Source: Closterium sp. Naga37s-1 (taxonomy: Eukaryota > Streptophyta > Zygnematophyceae > Desmidiales > Closteriaceae). Taken from it: DNA of 64,000 nucleotides. Shown one piece after another: positions 32,136-43,217 of the stretch. Made by a program: the position numbers and the translations under genes. Below the pieces are notes generated by a model that saw only the letters and a program-made list of their open reading frames with translations, did not search any database and was not told where the DNA came from. The DNA lies in the NCBI GenBank assembly GCA_947471745.1, contig CANJKZ010000772.1, positions 1,816,359 through 1,880,358 of the forward strand, given 5' to 3'. Each line of letters begins with the position of its first letter. Position 1 is the stretch's first letter.

Positions 32136-32896
32136 ATGAGTCAAGGGAGTGGAGATGCAGCTGAGAAGAGGAATGAGCCGCCACCATCCAAGATCGAGGC
32201 ATTGGATGGCTCCAACTATGAGGAATGGAGCGGGCAGATGCGGAGTGCATTTAAGCGCTACAAGCTGCTGAAGCTTGCGATGGGAGAAGAGAAGATGCCA
32301 GAGGAAGGCGACGCCCGCGATCGGTGGATTGAGAAAAACGCGGTGCTGTACGACCTAATCCTTCAATCGGTCAACAACGACATGTTCCAACACATCAAGG
32401 ATTTGGTGGAGTTGGATGATTCCGGACCAAAGGCGTGGAAGCTACTACACGACGTGATTCAGCCCAACACGCTGCCGATGGTGATTGTGTTGGAGAAGGA
32501 GCTGGATGCCCTCTCCATGCGACCGGGCAATGATGTGAAGCCGGTCCTTGACAAGATCAAGGACACCTATGCGAGGATGGCAGCGGCAGGCAGCAATGTG
32601 TCGCAGATGCAGCAGTGCACCAAGATCATCTCGGTGCTCGACAACTCATGGGACAACCTCATCCCCACCCTCAACACTCAGCAGGACCAGTGGACACCTG
32701 AGTGGCTACAGCAGCAGATTCTGCAGGAGGACTTCCGCAGGCACCACACGGGTGGTGGTGCTGCCAACAAAACTGCTGAGGGGTATGGAGCTGTAGGAGG
32801 CAGTAGAGGAAGAGGGGGAGGGAGAGGCCGAGGCCGTGGGAGAGGCTTTGGCAGAGGGAGAGGCCGAGGTGACTATAACGAGGGGCATGGGAGCTC
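32136..32896 (+). pseudogene. gag: Copia A2 gag, 3'-truncated
   Basis: The start is set at ATG 32136 (MSQGSGDAAEKRNEPPPSKI), the first that fits the family; an upstream in-frame ATG at 32076 only adds non-conserved residues. The Gag core ALDGSNYEEWSGQM, LHDVIQPNTLPMVI and EWLQQQILQEDFRR matches A nearly residue for residue without its stops. The Gly/Arg-rich tail is cut at 32896 before the zinc knuckle. No pol follows. Confidence 0.87.
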
Positions 32897-32901
32897 GCAC
32901 T

Positions 32902-33148
32902 TGTGAGAGTACCATGGCTTATGCTTGCTTATTATGCTATATCTCGCTTGGGTTTATTTTATCATGCATAGATATGCCTGATCTGCTAGGTTAGATGCAT
33001 TCCTATATAGTTAGAGGACTGAACCAGGTTACGAGTACCGAACTCAAGCCTTTCGGTTGCCACCGAATTGCTTTCTACCGAGTTCAAGAAGGTTCTGTTC
33101 GGGACGCTTCGCGACCCTAAGAACATTGGCATAACACCTGGGTTACCT
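32902..33148 (+). repeat. 5' LTR of chromovirus D, first part
   Basis: It begins TGTGAGAG and aligns with the 3' LTR at 51825-52078. F follows at 33149, and the LTR continues after the TACCT duplication at 38085-38176, giving about 339 bp in total. Confidence 0.85.
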
Positions 33149-33292
33149 TGTCAGAATGTTATATTTGTCTAGCCTGCAGTGGGGTACTCAATAGTGAGTA
33201 CAGCCCAATTTAGGGTTTGCTATATGTACTCAACTGCCTGCTAGTGAACTCCTCCTTCCCTGTTTCACATTCATTCGTTCACTATTCTAACA
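33149..33292 (+). repeat. Left 144-bp LTR of F
   Basis: TGTCAGAATG ... ATTCTAACA. It contains the inverted repeat TGAGTACA (33195-33202) / TGTACTCA (33225-33232), equivalent to GGGTACAA/TTGTACCC in E and I. No PBS follows. Confidence 0.9.
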
Positions 33293-33296
33293 TTCA

Positions 33297-36200
33297 TTCA
33301 CTCCTCTTCCCCCCCCCCGCCTCTCTTCCTAGCACCAGGTACTCCTCCGGTAGACCCCCTCCCCCCTCGGGGTCCTGCCCCCTCAGGTGTGTCCCAGGTA
33401 GACCCTGCCGAGCCGGTCGAGGTAGCTGTCGACTCAGGTGCTGCTAGGGGTGCTGAGCCTGCGGGTGCGGGGACTGGGGGTGCTGAGCCTGGGGTTTCTG
33501 TCTCTGAGGGTGCGGAGCCTGGGGGTGCTGAGCCTGAGCGTGTGGAGCCTGGGGGTGCTGAGCCTGGGGGTGCTGAGTCTGGGAGTGCTGTGCCTGGGGG
33601 TGCTGAGCCTGAGCGTGCTGAGTCTGGAGGTCCTCTGGGTGTCTCGTCGCGGCAGGAGCCCCTCTCTCTGCTGCAGCTTCGTGAGTGGTACGCTTGGCGC
33701 TGTTGCGGTGCTGCTGGTGCTGCTGGTGCTGCTGGCGCTGCTGGTGCTGGAGGTGCAGCTGGAGCTGCTGGAGGTGCTGCTAGTGCTGGAGCTGCTGGAG
33801 GTGCTTCTGGAGCTGTTGGAGGTGCTGCTGGTGCTGGAGCTGCTGGAGGTGCTGCTGGAGGTACTGGTGCGGTTGGAGGTCCTGCTGGTGTTGGAGCTGC
33901 TGGAGGTGCTGGAGCAGCTGGTCCTGGAGGTGCTTGTACTGGAGGTACTGGAGCTGCTGGGGCTGGTGGTGCTGCAGGAGTTGGAGCTGCAAGTGCTGGA
34001 GCTGTTGCTACTGGAGGTGCTTCTGGAGCTGAAGCTGTTGGAGGTACTGGAGCTGGTGGTGCTGCGGGAGTTGTAGCTAGAGACCCTGGAGCTGAGGGTA
34101 TTGGTACTGTCTCTGCAGTTTCTGGAGGCGCTGCGCGGCCGCGGCCGTACTACGTTGCACTCGTTCAGCAGGTTCTTGGTCTCCCACCTTCTCCTGGTCC
34201 TACTCCTCCTTTACTGAGTCCACCGCCTGTCCAGTCACAGTCGCAGTTACAGCCGGCCTCTCCACTACCTGGTCCTTCTCCTTACTCTGGACCGACTAGA
34301 GGTCTTATGGAGCGTCGTGAGCCTGAGTCGCGTCCTGTGTTGCCTGAGTCTCGGCCTGCGTCACCTGAGTCTCGTTCTGCATTGCTTGTCCGCACTGTTT
34401 GCGCTGGTCGTCGTGTTTCGCGTCCGCGTCCTCCTCCAGTCCCTGGCACCCACTCTATGACACTGCGTCCTTCCACTGCTCCTCAGCGTGTCCCTTTGCC
34501 GTCTCCTCCTGCGTCCTCTCCTCCTAACGGTCCGGACCCGGAGTCTGACCCCCTTCGTGCTGCTAGTCCTACTGTCACGCGTTTTCTGGCCACTGCTGTC
34601 ACAGACCCTTTGTTTGAGTCCACTGCTGCGTCTGCTCTCGTTGCTGAGCTTGTTGACTTTGCTGCAGCCTATCGCCTAGACTATGCCACTAGTCTTGTTG
34701 CTGAGTCTGCGTCTGCGTCTGTCTGTCCTCCGTCCGTCGGGGGTGAGTGTGCTCTTCGCACGGACGTTCTTGAGGACAGACAGGAGGAGTTTGAGTGCTT
34801 TGCCGCTGCTGTACCTCATCTCGTGTCCATGCTGCTTGGCCCTGAGGGAGACCCGGATGCACCAGACATCCCGACCCCGCGCTCTTACGCAGAGGCGATA
34901 GAGGGTTCCTACTCCTCTCAGTGACAGGCATCCATGGACGTCGAGATGGCTTTCTGGAAGTCCACAGGCACCTACGTCGACGAGGTTCCCCTGTCAGGGG
35001 CGAACATCGTCAGTGGCATGTGGATCTTGAGGGTGAAGCGGCCGCCGGGTTCTCCGCCTGTCTTCAAGGCGCGTTACGTTGCACGTGGCTTCAGTCAGCG
35101 ACAGGGAGTTGACTTTTTCCAGACCTTCTCCCCTACCCCGAAGATGACCACTCTTCGGGTACTGCTGCACGTCGCCGCTCAGCGTGACTACGAGCTCCAC
35201 TCGCTTGACTTCAGCACAGCCTTCCTACAGGGCAGCCTGCACGAGGAGATCTGGCTGCGCCGCCCACCTGGCTTCACTAGGTCGTTTCCTGCTGGTACCC
35301 AGTGGAGCATCCGGCGGCCAGTCTACGGTCTCCATCAGGCACCTCGTGAGTGGCACGACACACTGAGGACGACTCTTGCTGCTCTTGGTTTTGCTCCTTC
35401 CACTGCTGACCCGTCGCTGTTTTTTTATGCACTGACACCACTCTGCCGCCGTTCTACGTTCTCGTGTACGTAGACGACTTGGTCTTTGCTACTGCTGACA
35501 TTGAGGCACTCGCCCACGTGAAGTCCGAGCTGCAGAAGAGACACACGTGCACAGACCTGGGTGAGCTGACAAGCTATCTTGGCTTGCGGATCACCCGGGA
35601 TAGAGCACAGCGCACCATTACCTTGACTCAGTCACACATGGTGCAGCAGGTCCTTCAGCGCTTCGGCTTCACGTACTCCTCGCCACAGTCCACTCCTCTG
35701 CCTACCGGTCACTCGCTCTCAGCTCCACCTTCGGACGAGTCTGTAGAGCCGAGTAGCCCGTATCCAGAGCTTGTGGGCTGCCTCATGTACCTGATGACTT
35801 GCACACGACCTGACCTTGCATACCCTCTCAGCCTTCTGGCTCGCTACGTGGCTCCCAGTAGGCACCGAAAGGTGCACTGGGATGCTGCGAAGAGGGTGTT
35901 GCGCTACCTGTGCAGTACCTCGGGCATGGGGCTCGTGCTTGGAGGACGGGCTCGAGTTGTCCTCACTGGTCACGCTGACGCTTCCTGGGTTGACGACTTG
36001 ACTACGCAGCGGTCGTCACAGGGTTACACCTTCAGTCTTGGTTCCGGTTCTGTCTCTTGGCGGTCTACCCGCTCGTCTTCTGTTCTCAGCTCCAGTTGTG
36101 AGACTAAGATCTACGCTGGGGCCATGGCTGCACAGGAGTTACGCTGGCTCACCTACCTGCTGACCGACTCGGGAGAGGCGCCTCGTTCTCCTCCAGTTCT

Positions 36201-36450
36201 GTACGTCGACAACAAGGCCATGCTTGCCTTGTGTTAGGAGCACAGACTGGAGCACAGAACGAAGCACATTGCTCTGCGCTACTTCCTTGCTCGAGAGTTG
36301 CAGCATCGTGGTCAGCTCCGTCTTGCTTACGTGGCCTCTCGGGCCAACACTGCTGATGTTTTCACCAAGGCACTTCAGCCTTGTGATCATCAGCGTTTCT
36401 GTACTGTTCTAGGCCTTGTACCTACTGTGCCTCACTTGCTTACTTCTTGA
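33297..36450 (+). pseudogene. pol: F: partial copia pol (linker, RT, RNase H)
   Basis: The coding region starts in the Pro-rich stretch after integrase. It has PGGAEPE-type repeats, LQLREWYAWR, a Gly/Ala-rich block, the Pro-rich linker, then RT (MWILRVKRPPG, DFSTAFLQGSL, VYGLHQAPREW, YVDDLVFA near 35465) and RNase H (HADASWVDD, VDNKAMLALC). TGA at 34922-34924 replaces the Trp codon seen in E. A poly-T slip near 35423-35429 shifts the frame before YVDD. TAG at 36235-36237 replaces CAG of E. Gag, protease and integrase are absent. RT is otherwise the fullest among the short-LTR copies. Confidence 0.9.
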
Positions 36451-36679
36451 CTTTGCCTGTACTGTACTCTCTATACATATACCTGCATGCTTACACATTC
36501 TAGGTTGTGTTCACTGTATTGTTTGTTCTCGTTTATATAACTCTGCATGTGAACTGGCCTTGTGGCCATTTGCTTGTGCTCAGACTGCGTGGTGACTTTG
36601 TGATCCACCCTGAGCTTGCTTTGCCTTTCTTGACTGGTCTTGTGGCCTCTTGTTCTCCCCGACTTTGCCTATGGGGGTG

Positions 36680-36811
36680 TGTCAAACTTATATGCTATAG
36701 TCTATCTAGGCTGTAGTGGGGTAGTTCATATAGGGTACAACACTTTTAGGTTTCCTACTTGTACCCACCTGCTTGCTAGTTCACACATTCATTTGTTCAT
36801 TAGTTCCCACA
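36680..36811 (+). repeat. Internal 132-bp LTR within F
   Basis: TGTCAAAC ... CCACA, preceded by a PPT (ATGGGGGTG) and followed at once by PBS-like TGCTATCAGAGC (36812-36823). It is closer to the LTRs of E and I than to F's outer LTRs. The bases beside it are not a target duplication, so it is not a simple solo-LTR insertion. Confidence 0.88.
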
Positions 36812-36823
36812 TGCTATCAGAGC

Positions 36824-37935
36824 AGGTCGACCCTCCCGGGTCGATCCTGTGGATGGGCCCACCCGATGCTTCCGCTGCTGTCCTGTCTATCGCACGCCTC
36901 GGGCGCGCGCTGTTTTCCTGCCTGCCGCGCGCTCATGGCGCACGGCAATGTTTCTTACCGCCGCGCGCTCGGGGCGCGCGGCGGTTTTCTGCCTGTCGAG
37001 CCGCCCTGCAGGCCGCGCGACGCCCTTTCCTGCCCGTCGTGCGCCCCGTAGCGCGCGACGGTGCCCTGCCCGTCGCGCGCCCCGGGGCGTGCGACGGTTT
37101 CGTCGTCCGTCGTGGCGCCCCGGGCGCCCTCGCGCGTCGCCCCCCTCCTGTCGCCTGTTGTGGCGCCCTCGGGGGCCCGTGCGCGGCCCCCTCCCGTCGC
37201 CCGTCGTGGCGCCCTCGGGGGCCCGCTCGGCCCCCACTCCTTTCGCCCGTCAAGGCGCCCTCGGGGGGCCCGCACGCTGCCCCTCCTGCAGTCTGTGAGC
37301 CGCCCCTGCAACCCCTGTGCAGCCACTGTGTCCCGCTCCCGCTCCTACCCCGTGTTACCTGTGTTAGGGTTTGGGGGTGGCGCGTATGGGGGTGATGGGT
37401 GTGTGCGGCCTCCCCTGCTCCTCCTCCTCCTCAGTCTCCCACTGCTGCAGCTGCCGCTGAGGGGGGTGGATGTGTGGGAGCTGTCGGAGTAGTACCAAGG
37501 GGGTGGCGTGTGAGCAGTGTTAGAGGTGCAGCAGGGGGTGTGTGAAAGGGGGGTGAGACAGTTAGAGGGAGGTTGGGCGTAGGCAGCCGTCGTGTCGCCA
37601 GCAGCGCCAGTAGTCCGGAGGCTACAATCTCCGGTAGCCCAGCGAGCCTGCTGCGCCAGTCGCCCGTGGGTCCGTTGCTTCTGCCGCTCAGAGTTAGCCG
37701 CGGAGCCATTTACTCCAGTAGTCTGGAGGCTACAATCTCCGGTAGCCACAGTGTGCGCCGCTCCTGTTGCCCGTGTTTCTGCAGCTTCACCCGTCGTCTC
37801 CTATCTCCACTCCTCTCACAGTCCCTCCTCCTCCTCACTTACCGTCTGTGACTGCCTCTAGCTTTGCTTATATTTGTGAACTATTGCTCTGTTTGCTTAT
37901 TGTGCTGATTACACCCCACTTTGGCTATGGGGGTG
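36824..37935 (+). other. GC-rich leader and non-coding interior of F
   Basis: About 450 bases of CG-rich repeats (GTCGCGCGCCCCGGGGCG-like, GGCGCCCTCGGGGGCCCG) are followed by non-coding sequence with a 31-bp direct repeat (37609-37639 and about 37713-37743, GGAGGCTACAATCTCCGG). It ends in PPT-like GGCTATGGGGGTG. No protein is supported. Confidence 0.75.
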
Positions 37936-38079
37936 TGTCAGAATGTTATATTTGTCTAGCCTGCAGTGGGGTACTCAATAGTGAGTACAGCCCAATTTAG
38001 GGTTTGCTATATGTACTCAACTGCCTGCTAGTGAACTCCTCCTTTCCTGTTTCACATTCATTTGTTCATTATTCTAACA
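37936..38079 (+). repeat. Right 144-bp LTR of F
   Basis: It is nearly identical to 33149-33292, with three T/C differences. The target duplication TACCT follows at 38080-38084. Confidence 0.9.
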
Positions 38080-38084
38080 TACCT

Positions 38085-38176
38085 GCCTTGTGTCGAGACT
38101 ATATATAGCCTTGTATTGTACCTAGGTGAATCATTCAATTCAAACTCTCTTTTCTGAGTTCGATCCTAGATCCTCA
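38085..38176 (+). repeat. 5' LTR of chromovirus D, second part
   Basis: It continues the LTR broken by F. A TATA box (CTATATATAGCC, 38099-38110) marks the likely promoter, and the LTR ends CCTCA, four bases before the PBS. Confidence 0.75.
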
Positions 38177-38180
38177 TATT

Positions 38181-38194
38181 TGGTAATCAGAGCC
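38181..38194 (+). other. Primer-binding site of chromovirus D
   Basis: TGGTAATCAGAGCC is tRNA-Met-like and sits just after the LTR end. Confidence 0.78.
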
Positions 38195-38337
38195 GTTTAC
38201 ACGCGAAGTTTTTTCGACCACTAAAATCGGGTCTTCAAAAAACTGCGGGGGCGACGACTGTTAAACACCGATTTCGGGTACGTAAAATCAGTTCCGTGTT
38301 TTTTCACTCCCCCTCGTTTTCGGTTTTCGGATGTGCA

Positions 38338-39300
38338 ATGTCAGGGATGGAGGGGCAAGGCAACAATTACGCGACCACCTACGACATCGCCAGCCTTCGC
38401 ACCGACGTGGAATAGACGCAGGCGGAGATCCGGCGAATCGAGGCCCTCCTGACAATCCAATCGGTAGCCGCCACATCAGCAGTGAATGTAGCAGTGGACG
38501 TAGCAGCGATAGCAGCAGCAGCAGCAGCAACAGCGGCGACACCGAAAATTCACGGACCGATGGCACCACCTTTGCCGAACCTCGAAGCAGCTCGCCCGAG
38601 GCTCTTCAAAGCGTTCGATCAGAGCACGAAGGGATCGGACGTTCGACGATTCGTAGCGACCCTCGAAATTTACTTCGAGGCCATTTGCCGTTCGACCACA
38701 CCACACGATGCAACAAGGATTTGGCTTGCAGCGACATTGTTGCGAGGACTAGCACTCGAGTGGATTTCCTACAGTGACGTGGCCCACGGGGAGAAAATGT
38801 GGACGCAGTTTCGGTCAAACCTCATCAAAAGATTCGAGCTGATAAATTCGGTGTACATGGCGCGGCAGCAGATTAACCGACACAAGCAACTCGCGAGTGT
38901 AGCACTGTACACGCAGAAAATGGAGCAACTTTCATCACTGATCGCAGGCGAGAAAATCCAAGCGTACACCAAGGGATTAAAGATGGAGATTCGCCGACAG
39001 GTCATCGCCGCGAACTACAGTAGCTACCGCGACATGGTACGTGCAGCTGAACGATACGACGCGTTGACGCGTGGTCAACCCGAAATACGGTGGTACGGGC
39101 TGAACCGTCCATTTGGCATGGAGCAATCGGCACCCCCCACGTTCGCCGAACCGATGGATATCGACAGATTTGATGTGAAGTTGCAGCCGACAAAATGCGA
39201 ATTCTGCGGCGCAGCCGGACATCAAATCCTGTTGTGCTACAAAATGAAGAAAGCTCGTGCGACATGGCTGGGCGGCAACAGTACAGCACCCCCGAAGTAA
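38338..39300 (+). pseudogene. gag: Chromovirus D gag (one in-frame stop)
   Basis: The ATG at 38338 opens a frame of 320 codons interrupted by TAG at 38413-38415. The Gag core includes FEAICRSTTPHDATRIWLAA, FRSNLIKRFE and YTKGLKMEIRRQVIAA, typical of the Ty3/gypsy retrotransposon Gag family. A CX2CX4HX4C knuckle (CEFCGAAGHQILLC) lies near the C-terminus at about 39199-39240. The product would form the capsid and package the RNA. A second ATG-open segment starts at 38482. Confidence 0.87.
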
Positions 39301-40015
39301 AAAAACGGGAATCGCCAGTAGCCGCGGATCGACCTGGCGATCGCGTAAAGATCCGAAAAGAGAAAATAGGCGACGATGCGGCGACTTCGGAGCGGGAGAA
39401 AAAAGGAGAAAATGATGGCGCGAATACAAAACGTCACGACTGGCCGGCAACAGGGGAAATTGCCGAGGTGAATGGAGGCTCACGCGAAAAAAGACTCTAC
39501 ATAGTCCGGGAAACTCCAGACGAACACCCACGAAAGTACGAATTTGTTTAAGTTATCCTACAAAGATACCTTAACCAAGAATATTACTTCTCGTGGTTTT
39601 CAAGCCTTTGAAAAAATCAGGGGAGTGTTAGAGGCCAAGAAAAAGCCTTTAGACATTATTCAGGTACCTGATAAGTTGGGCAAAGCATTACAGAGCGTAG
39701 AAAAGGGTCGTGCGTTTCTGTGTTAATATTCTCTCCCCGCAGCACAGTGTTAAGGCTCCCCGTTGCCCACAGGTGAAGCCTACTCAGCTGCAAAGGCTTA
39801 GAGGAAGATTCCAGGCTTAGGAGAAGTTCAAGCCTCGGAAAAATCCTCCTACCCCCCAGGTGAAGTTGGAAGTGAAAAGTGTTGAGTCAGGTATAGGAAA
39901 TAGGGATGGTAATCTCTTTGATGTACCCTATGATCCTATTAACGAGATTATCTTTGGCTACTTAGCGCAGCAGGAACCACTACTCCTTGAGGTGTTATGC
40001 TAAGGACGACGTCTC
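39301..40015 (+). other. Gag-protease spacer of chromovirus D, partly unexplained
   Basis: Charged sequence (KKRESPVAADRPGDRV, to about 39551) is followed by an AT-richer stretch (39552-40010). This has fragments such as TKNITSRGFQAFEKI, GVLEAKKKPLDIIQVPDKL and NLFDVPYDPINEIIFGYLAQQ in shifting frames. No known domain is recognised. It may be a decayed Gag-Pol spacer or a small captured insertion. Confidence 0.5.
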
Positions 40016-43000
40016 TAGGCACTGGTGGACAGTGGTGCGTCCCACTCAGTGTGTGACCGTGGGACGTTGGAGAAAATTGGAGAACCTTCGGAGGAGACCA
40101 AGTTCACAGCAACAATGGTGGACGGTACGAAACTTCCCATCCACGGCGAAGCATCACTGCAACTGCATATAGGGGCGGTGAGGTGGAACCCGACGTTGCC
40201 GATCACAAACATCAAGGGTTTAGATTTCATCTTGGAGCGAGATTTCTTGAAGTGGTTCAACCCTAAGATCGATTGGGTCAACAAGAAGGCGTGCATCTAC
40301 AAGAACGGGAAACGAGTGGAGCTACAAACCTGGACGTATACAGTGAACGTTCCTGAAACAACACTGGCACGATTTGAACAGACGGTGAACGAAAGTAACA
40401 CGGGTTACTTAGCACTGGTTATGGCAGCAGCACAGGAGGAGAAGCCAAACACAGTTCTACCTGCAGCAGCAAAGGAGGTGTTGGAGCAGTACAAAGACAT
40501 CATGCCAGATGACCTACCTGCAGGTGTACCTCCAGCGCGCACCCACGAGCACAAGATCGTGGAGGAACCTGGTGCGAAACCTGTCTCACGTGCACCATAC
40601 TGACTGAGTCCGACCAAACTGACACACATGAAGAAGCAAATAGAGTATCTACTTATCCGCCCATCCACCTCTCCCTACGGTGCACCAGTTCTCTTGACGC
40701 CAAAACTAGACGGCTATTTACGGATGTGCATCGACTACCGCGCACTGAACAAACAGACAGTAAAAAACAAATACCCCATACCACGCATCGATGATCTTCT
40801 CGACCAATTGCATGGTGCAACAGTCTTTTTGAAGCTGGACCTGCTGATGGTTTACTGACAGTTCAAGACGGCAGACAACTCGGTCCACAAGACGGCGTTT
40901 CGTACCAGATACGGCTCCTACGAATACTTGGTGATGCCGTTCGGACTCTGCAACGCATCAGCAACGTTTCAGGCAGAGATGAATCACATCCTATGGCCCC
41001 TGCTGGACGAGTGCGTAGTGGTGTACCTGGACAACATTTTCATCTACTCCAAGAACATGAAGGAGCACTTGGAGCATCTGCGGAAGGTGTTCGAGATCCT
41101 GCGGAAAAACAAGTTATACGTGAAGCTATCTAAAAGCGACTTCGCCCTGAAGGTGCAGTTTCTCGGGCACATGGTGAGTGCTGAGAGCGTACACGTGGAC
41201 CCGCAAAAGATCAAAGCCGCCAAGAAGTGGAAAGTACCGGAGAATGTGAAGGAGTTGCAGCAGTTCCTGGGCTTCGCCAATTACTACAACAGGTTCGTGC
41301 CGCAGTACTCTAAGATATCAGCACCACTGACCGACCTACTGAAAAAGGATACGCCCTACAAATGGGATACACCTCATCAGCAAGCCATGGAGCAGCTACA
41401 GACAACACTGACTACAGCACCAGTTTTCATCCTACCGGATCCAGACAAGGACTACGTGGTGGAAGCAGACGCTAGTGACCAGGATCACAGACGCGGTTTA
41501 CAACCCATGGCCTACCTCAGTAAGAAGTTATACGGAGAAGAACTGAACTACCCCATCCATTACAAGGAAGCCTTAGCGATAGTCATAGCCTTCAAGGCGT
41601 GGAGGTGTTACCTAGAGGGAGCCAAGACTACAGTCTATACTGACCACTTCAGTCTCAAATACTTGAAGTCGCAGCCGACGCTCTCATGACGATAGGTGCA
41701 GTGGGTGGACCTCCTGGAAACTTACTTCCACTACAGCATCGTCTACAAGCCCGAGCTACACAACAAAGCAGCCGCTCTGAGCCGCCCTGGACATGTAGCA
41801 GGCATCCATCTCGACGGGATGAACCCTCTATTCCAACATTCATACTCCGTAGATACAGAGATTTCAACGGCAAGGAAACAGAAGCTGTTACAGCGGGAGA
41901 AAGACTTGGCAGTATGGAAGGGCACAAGAAGGATTTGTTTACCATACTATGCCCCACTACAGCAGATCCTATTAGACGAGTTTCACGAGGTACCATACGC
42001 GGGACATTTCGGGAGCAACAAGACGTTAGCAGGGATAGCGAAGTATTACTACTGGCCCGAGATGGCAGCAGACGTGCAGCAGTTTGTCACCTCATGCGAC
42101 ACATGCCAACGGATGAAGAGTAGCAAGCAGAAAAAAGCAGGGTTACTTTAGCCTCTACCCATACCGGAGCAGCCATGGCAGGTCATTAGCCTCGACTTCA
42201 TCACGGGACTTCATTCGACCTCCCGAGGGCATGACGCTATATTCGTGGTGATCGACAAGTTCTCCAAAATGGGTCACTTCATCCTGACCAACGCCACGGC
42301 TACAACTGAAGCAACTCCTCGCCTCTTCTCCGACCGCATCATCACTACCCACGGCATCTCCACTATACTCATCTCAGACAAAGACCCCAAATTCACGAGT
42401 AAGTTCTTGAAGGAGCTCATGGGACTCTTGGGGACAAAGCTTGCAATGTCTTCAGCATACCACCCCCAGACTGACGGACAGACAGAGCGACTCAATCAGG
42501 TGGTTGAACAGTTACTACACACAGCTTGCAAAGACGACGTCAGCCACTGGGATCAACACTTACCGACCCTAGAGTTCGCTCACAACAACGCGTCACATGC
42601 GGCCACAGGGAAATCTCCTTTCTTCCTGTGCTACGGACGGGAACCACTTACACCACAGCAGCCAACCATTCCGGCACACGTCCAAGCTGCACATGACTTC
42701 GTCACCACCATGCAGCAGCTATGGGAGAAGACTCAGCGACGTCTCACCACAATGCAGAACTCCCAGAAGCACTATGCCGATCGCCAGCGACGTGTTCACT
42801 CAGTAGCAGTCCGAGATCAGGTGCTTCTCGACACGCGCAACTTGAACCTGTCTCACCTACCATTCAAGCTCTGGCCTCGCTTCTGTGGTCCTTTTCACAT
42901 TGAGACACAAGTGACACCAGTAACATTCCTCTTAGGCTTACCTACTTTGTGGAAGCTTCACAATGCTTTCCATGTTCAGCTACTGAAGCTCTACAAGGAC

Positions 43001-43217
43001 CCCAGGCAACAGTTCCAGGGACGGCCGCTACCGCCACCACCACCTGTTCTCATACAGGATGAACCCGAGTACGAAGTGGAGCGCGTTCTCACTCATTGGC
43101 GACGCGGCGGCAAGACCCTCGAGTTCCTGATACGCTGGAAGGGTTATGTCCCCACAGAGGGGAGTTGGGTTGCATAAGCTGATATGGGCAACGCACGCCG
43201 TGCTCTCAAGGACTATC
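40016..43217 (+). pseudogene. pol: Chromovirus D pol: protease, RT, RNase H, integrase, chromodomain (broken)
   Basis: Protease has ALVDSGASHSVCD (about 40019-40057) and GLDFILERDFL. RT has the Ty3 motifs [42 protein letters not shown] and YLDNIFIYS (Asn instead of the second catalytic Asp). RNase H (VEADASD ... YTDHFSL) lacks about ten codons after ADASD. Integrase has HHCC (HEVPYAGHFG ... CDTCQRMK) and the D,D,E core (SLDFITGL, SDKDPKF, GQTERLN). The chromodomain is at about 43066-43170 (YEVERVLTHWRR ... FLIRWKGYVPTEGSW). Stops lie at 40016 (TAG), 40601 (TGA), 40856 (TGA), 41687 (TGA), 41693 (TAG), 42149 (TAG) and 43175 (TAA). The frame is otherwise constant until copia I at 43218. Confidence 0.93.

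Larger units (their letters stand above)
31382..32896 (+). mobile_element. Copia A2: fragment (partial 5' LTR, PBS, gag)
   Basis: Sequence from 31382 matches copia A from about 4006. It has an LTR missing its first 250 or so bases, a PBS, and a gag that stops abruptly at about 32896 next to the chromovirus D LTR. It is a fragment with both ends lost. It supplies the intact LTR end and gag start missing from A. Confidence 0.88.
33149..38079 (+). mobile_element. F: TSD-flanked chimeric copia-derived unit inside D's LTR
   Basis: Two 144-bp LTRs (33149-33292 and 37936-38079) differ at three positions by eye and are flanked by TACCT on both sides (33144-33148, 38080-38084). The interior is odd. 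The left LTR is followed directly, without a PBS, by the copia integrase-RT linker, RT and RNase H. Then come a PPT and a different 132-bp LTR (36680-36811), a PBS, a GC-rich leader and a second PPT before the right LTR. This is a chimera of two related elements that appears to have integrated as one unit. Confidence 0.85.

Noticed and set aside
36680..36811. Solo LTR inserted in F
   Set aside because: It is preceded by a PPT and followed by a PBS, and the flanking five bases differ (GGGTG versus TGCTA). It is therefore an internal junction between two element parts.
36840..37400. Several overlapping Arg/Ala/Pro-rich open frames
   Set aside because: They lie in the GC-rich leader of an LTR element on both strands, change with the repeats and show no conserved domain.
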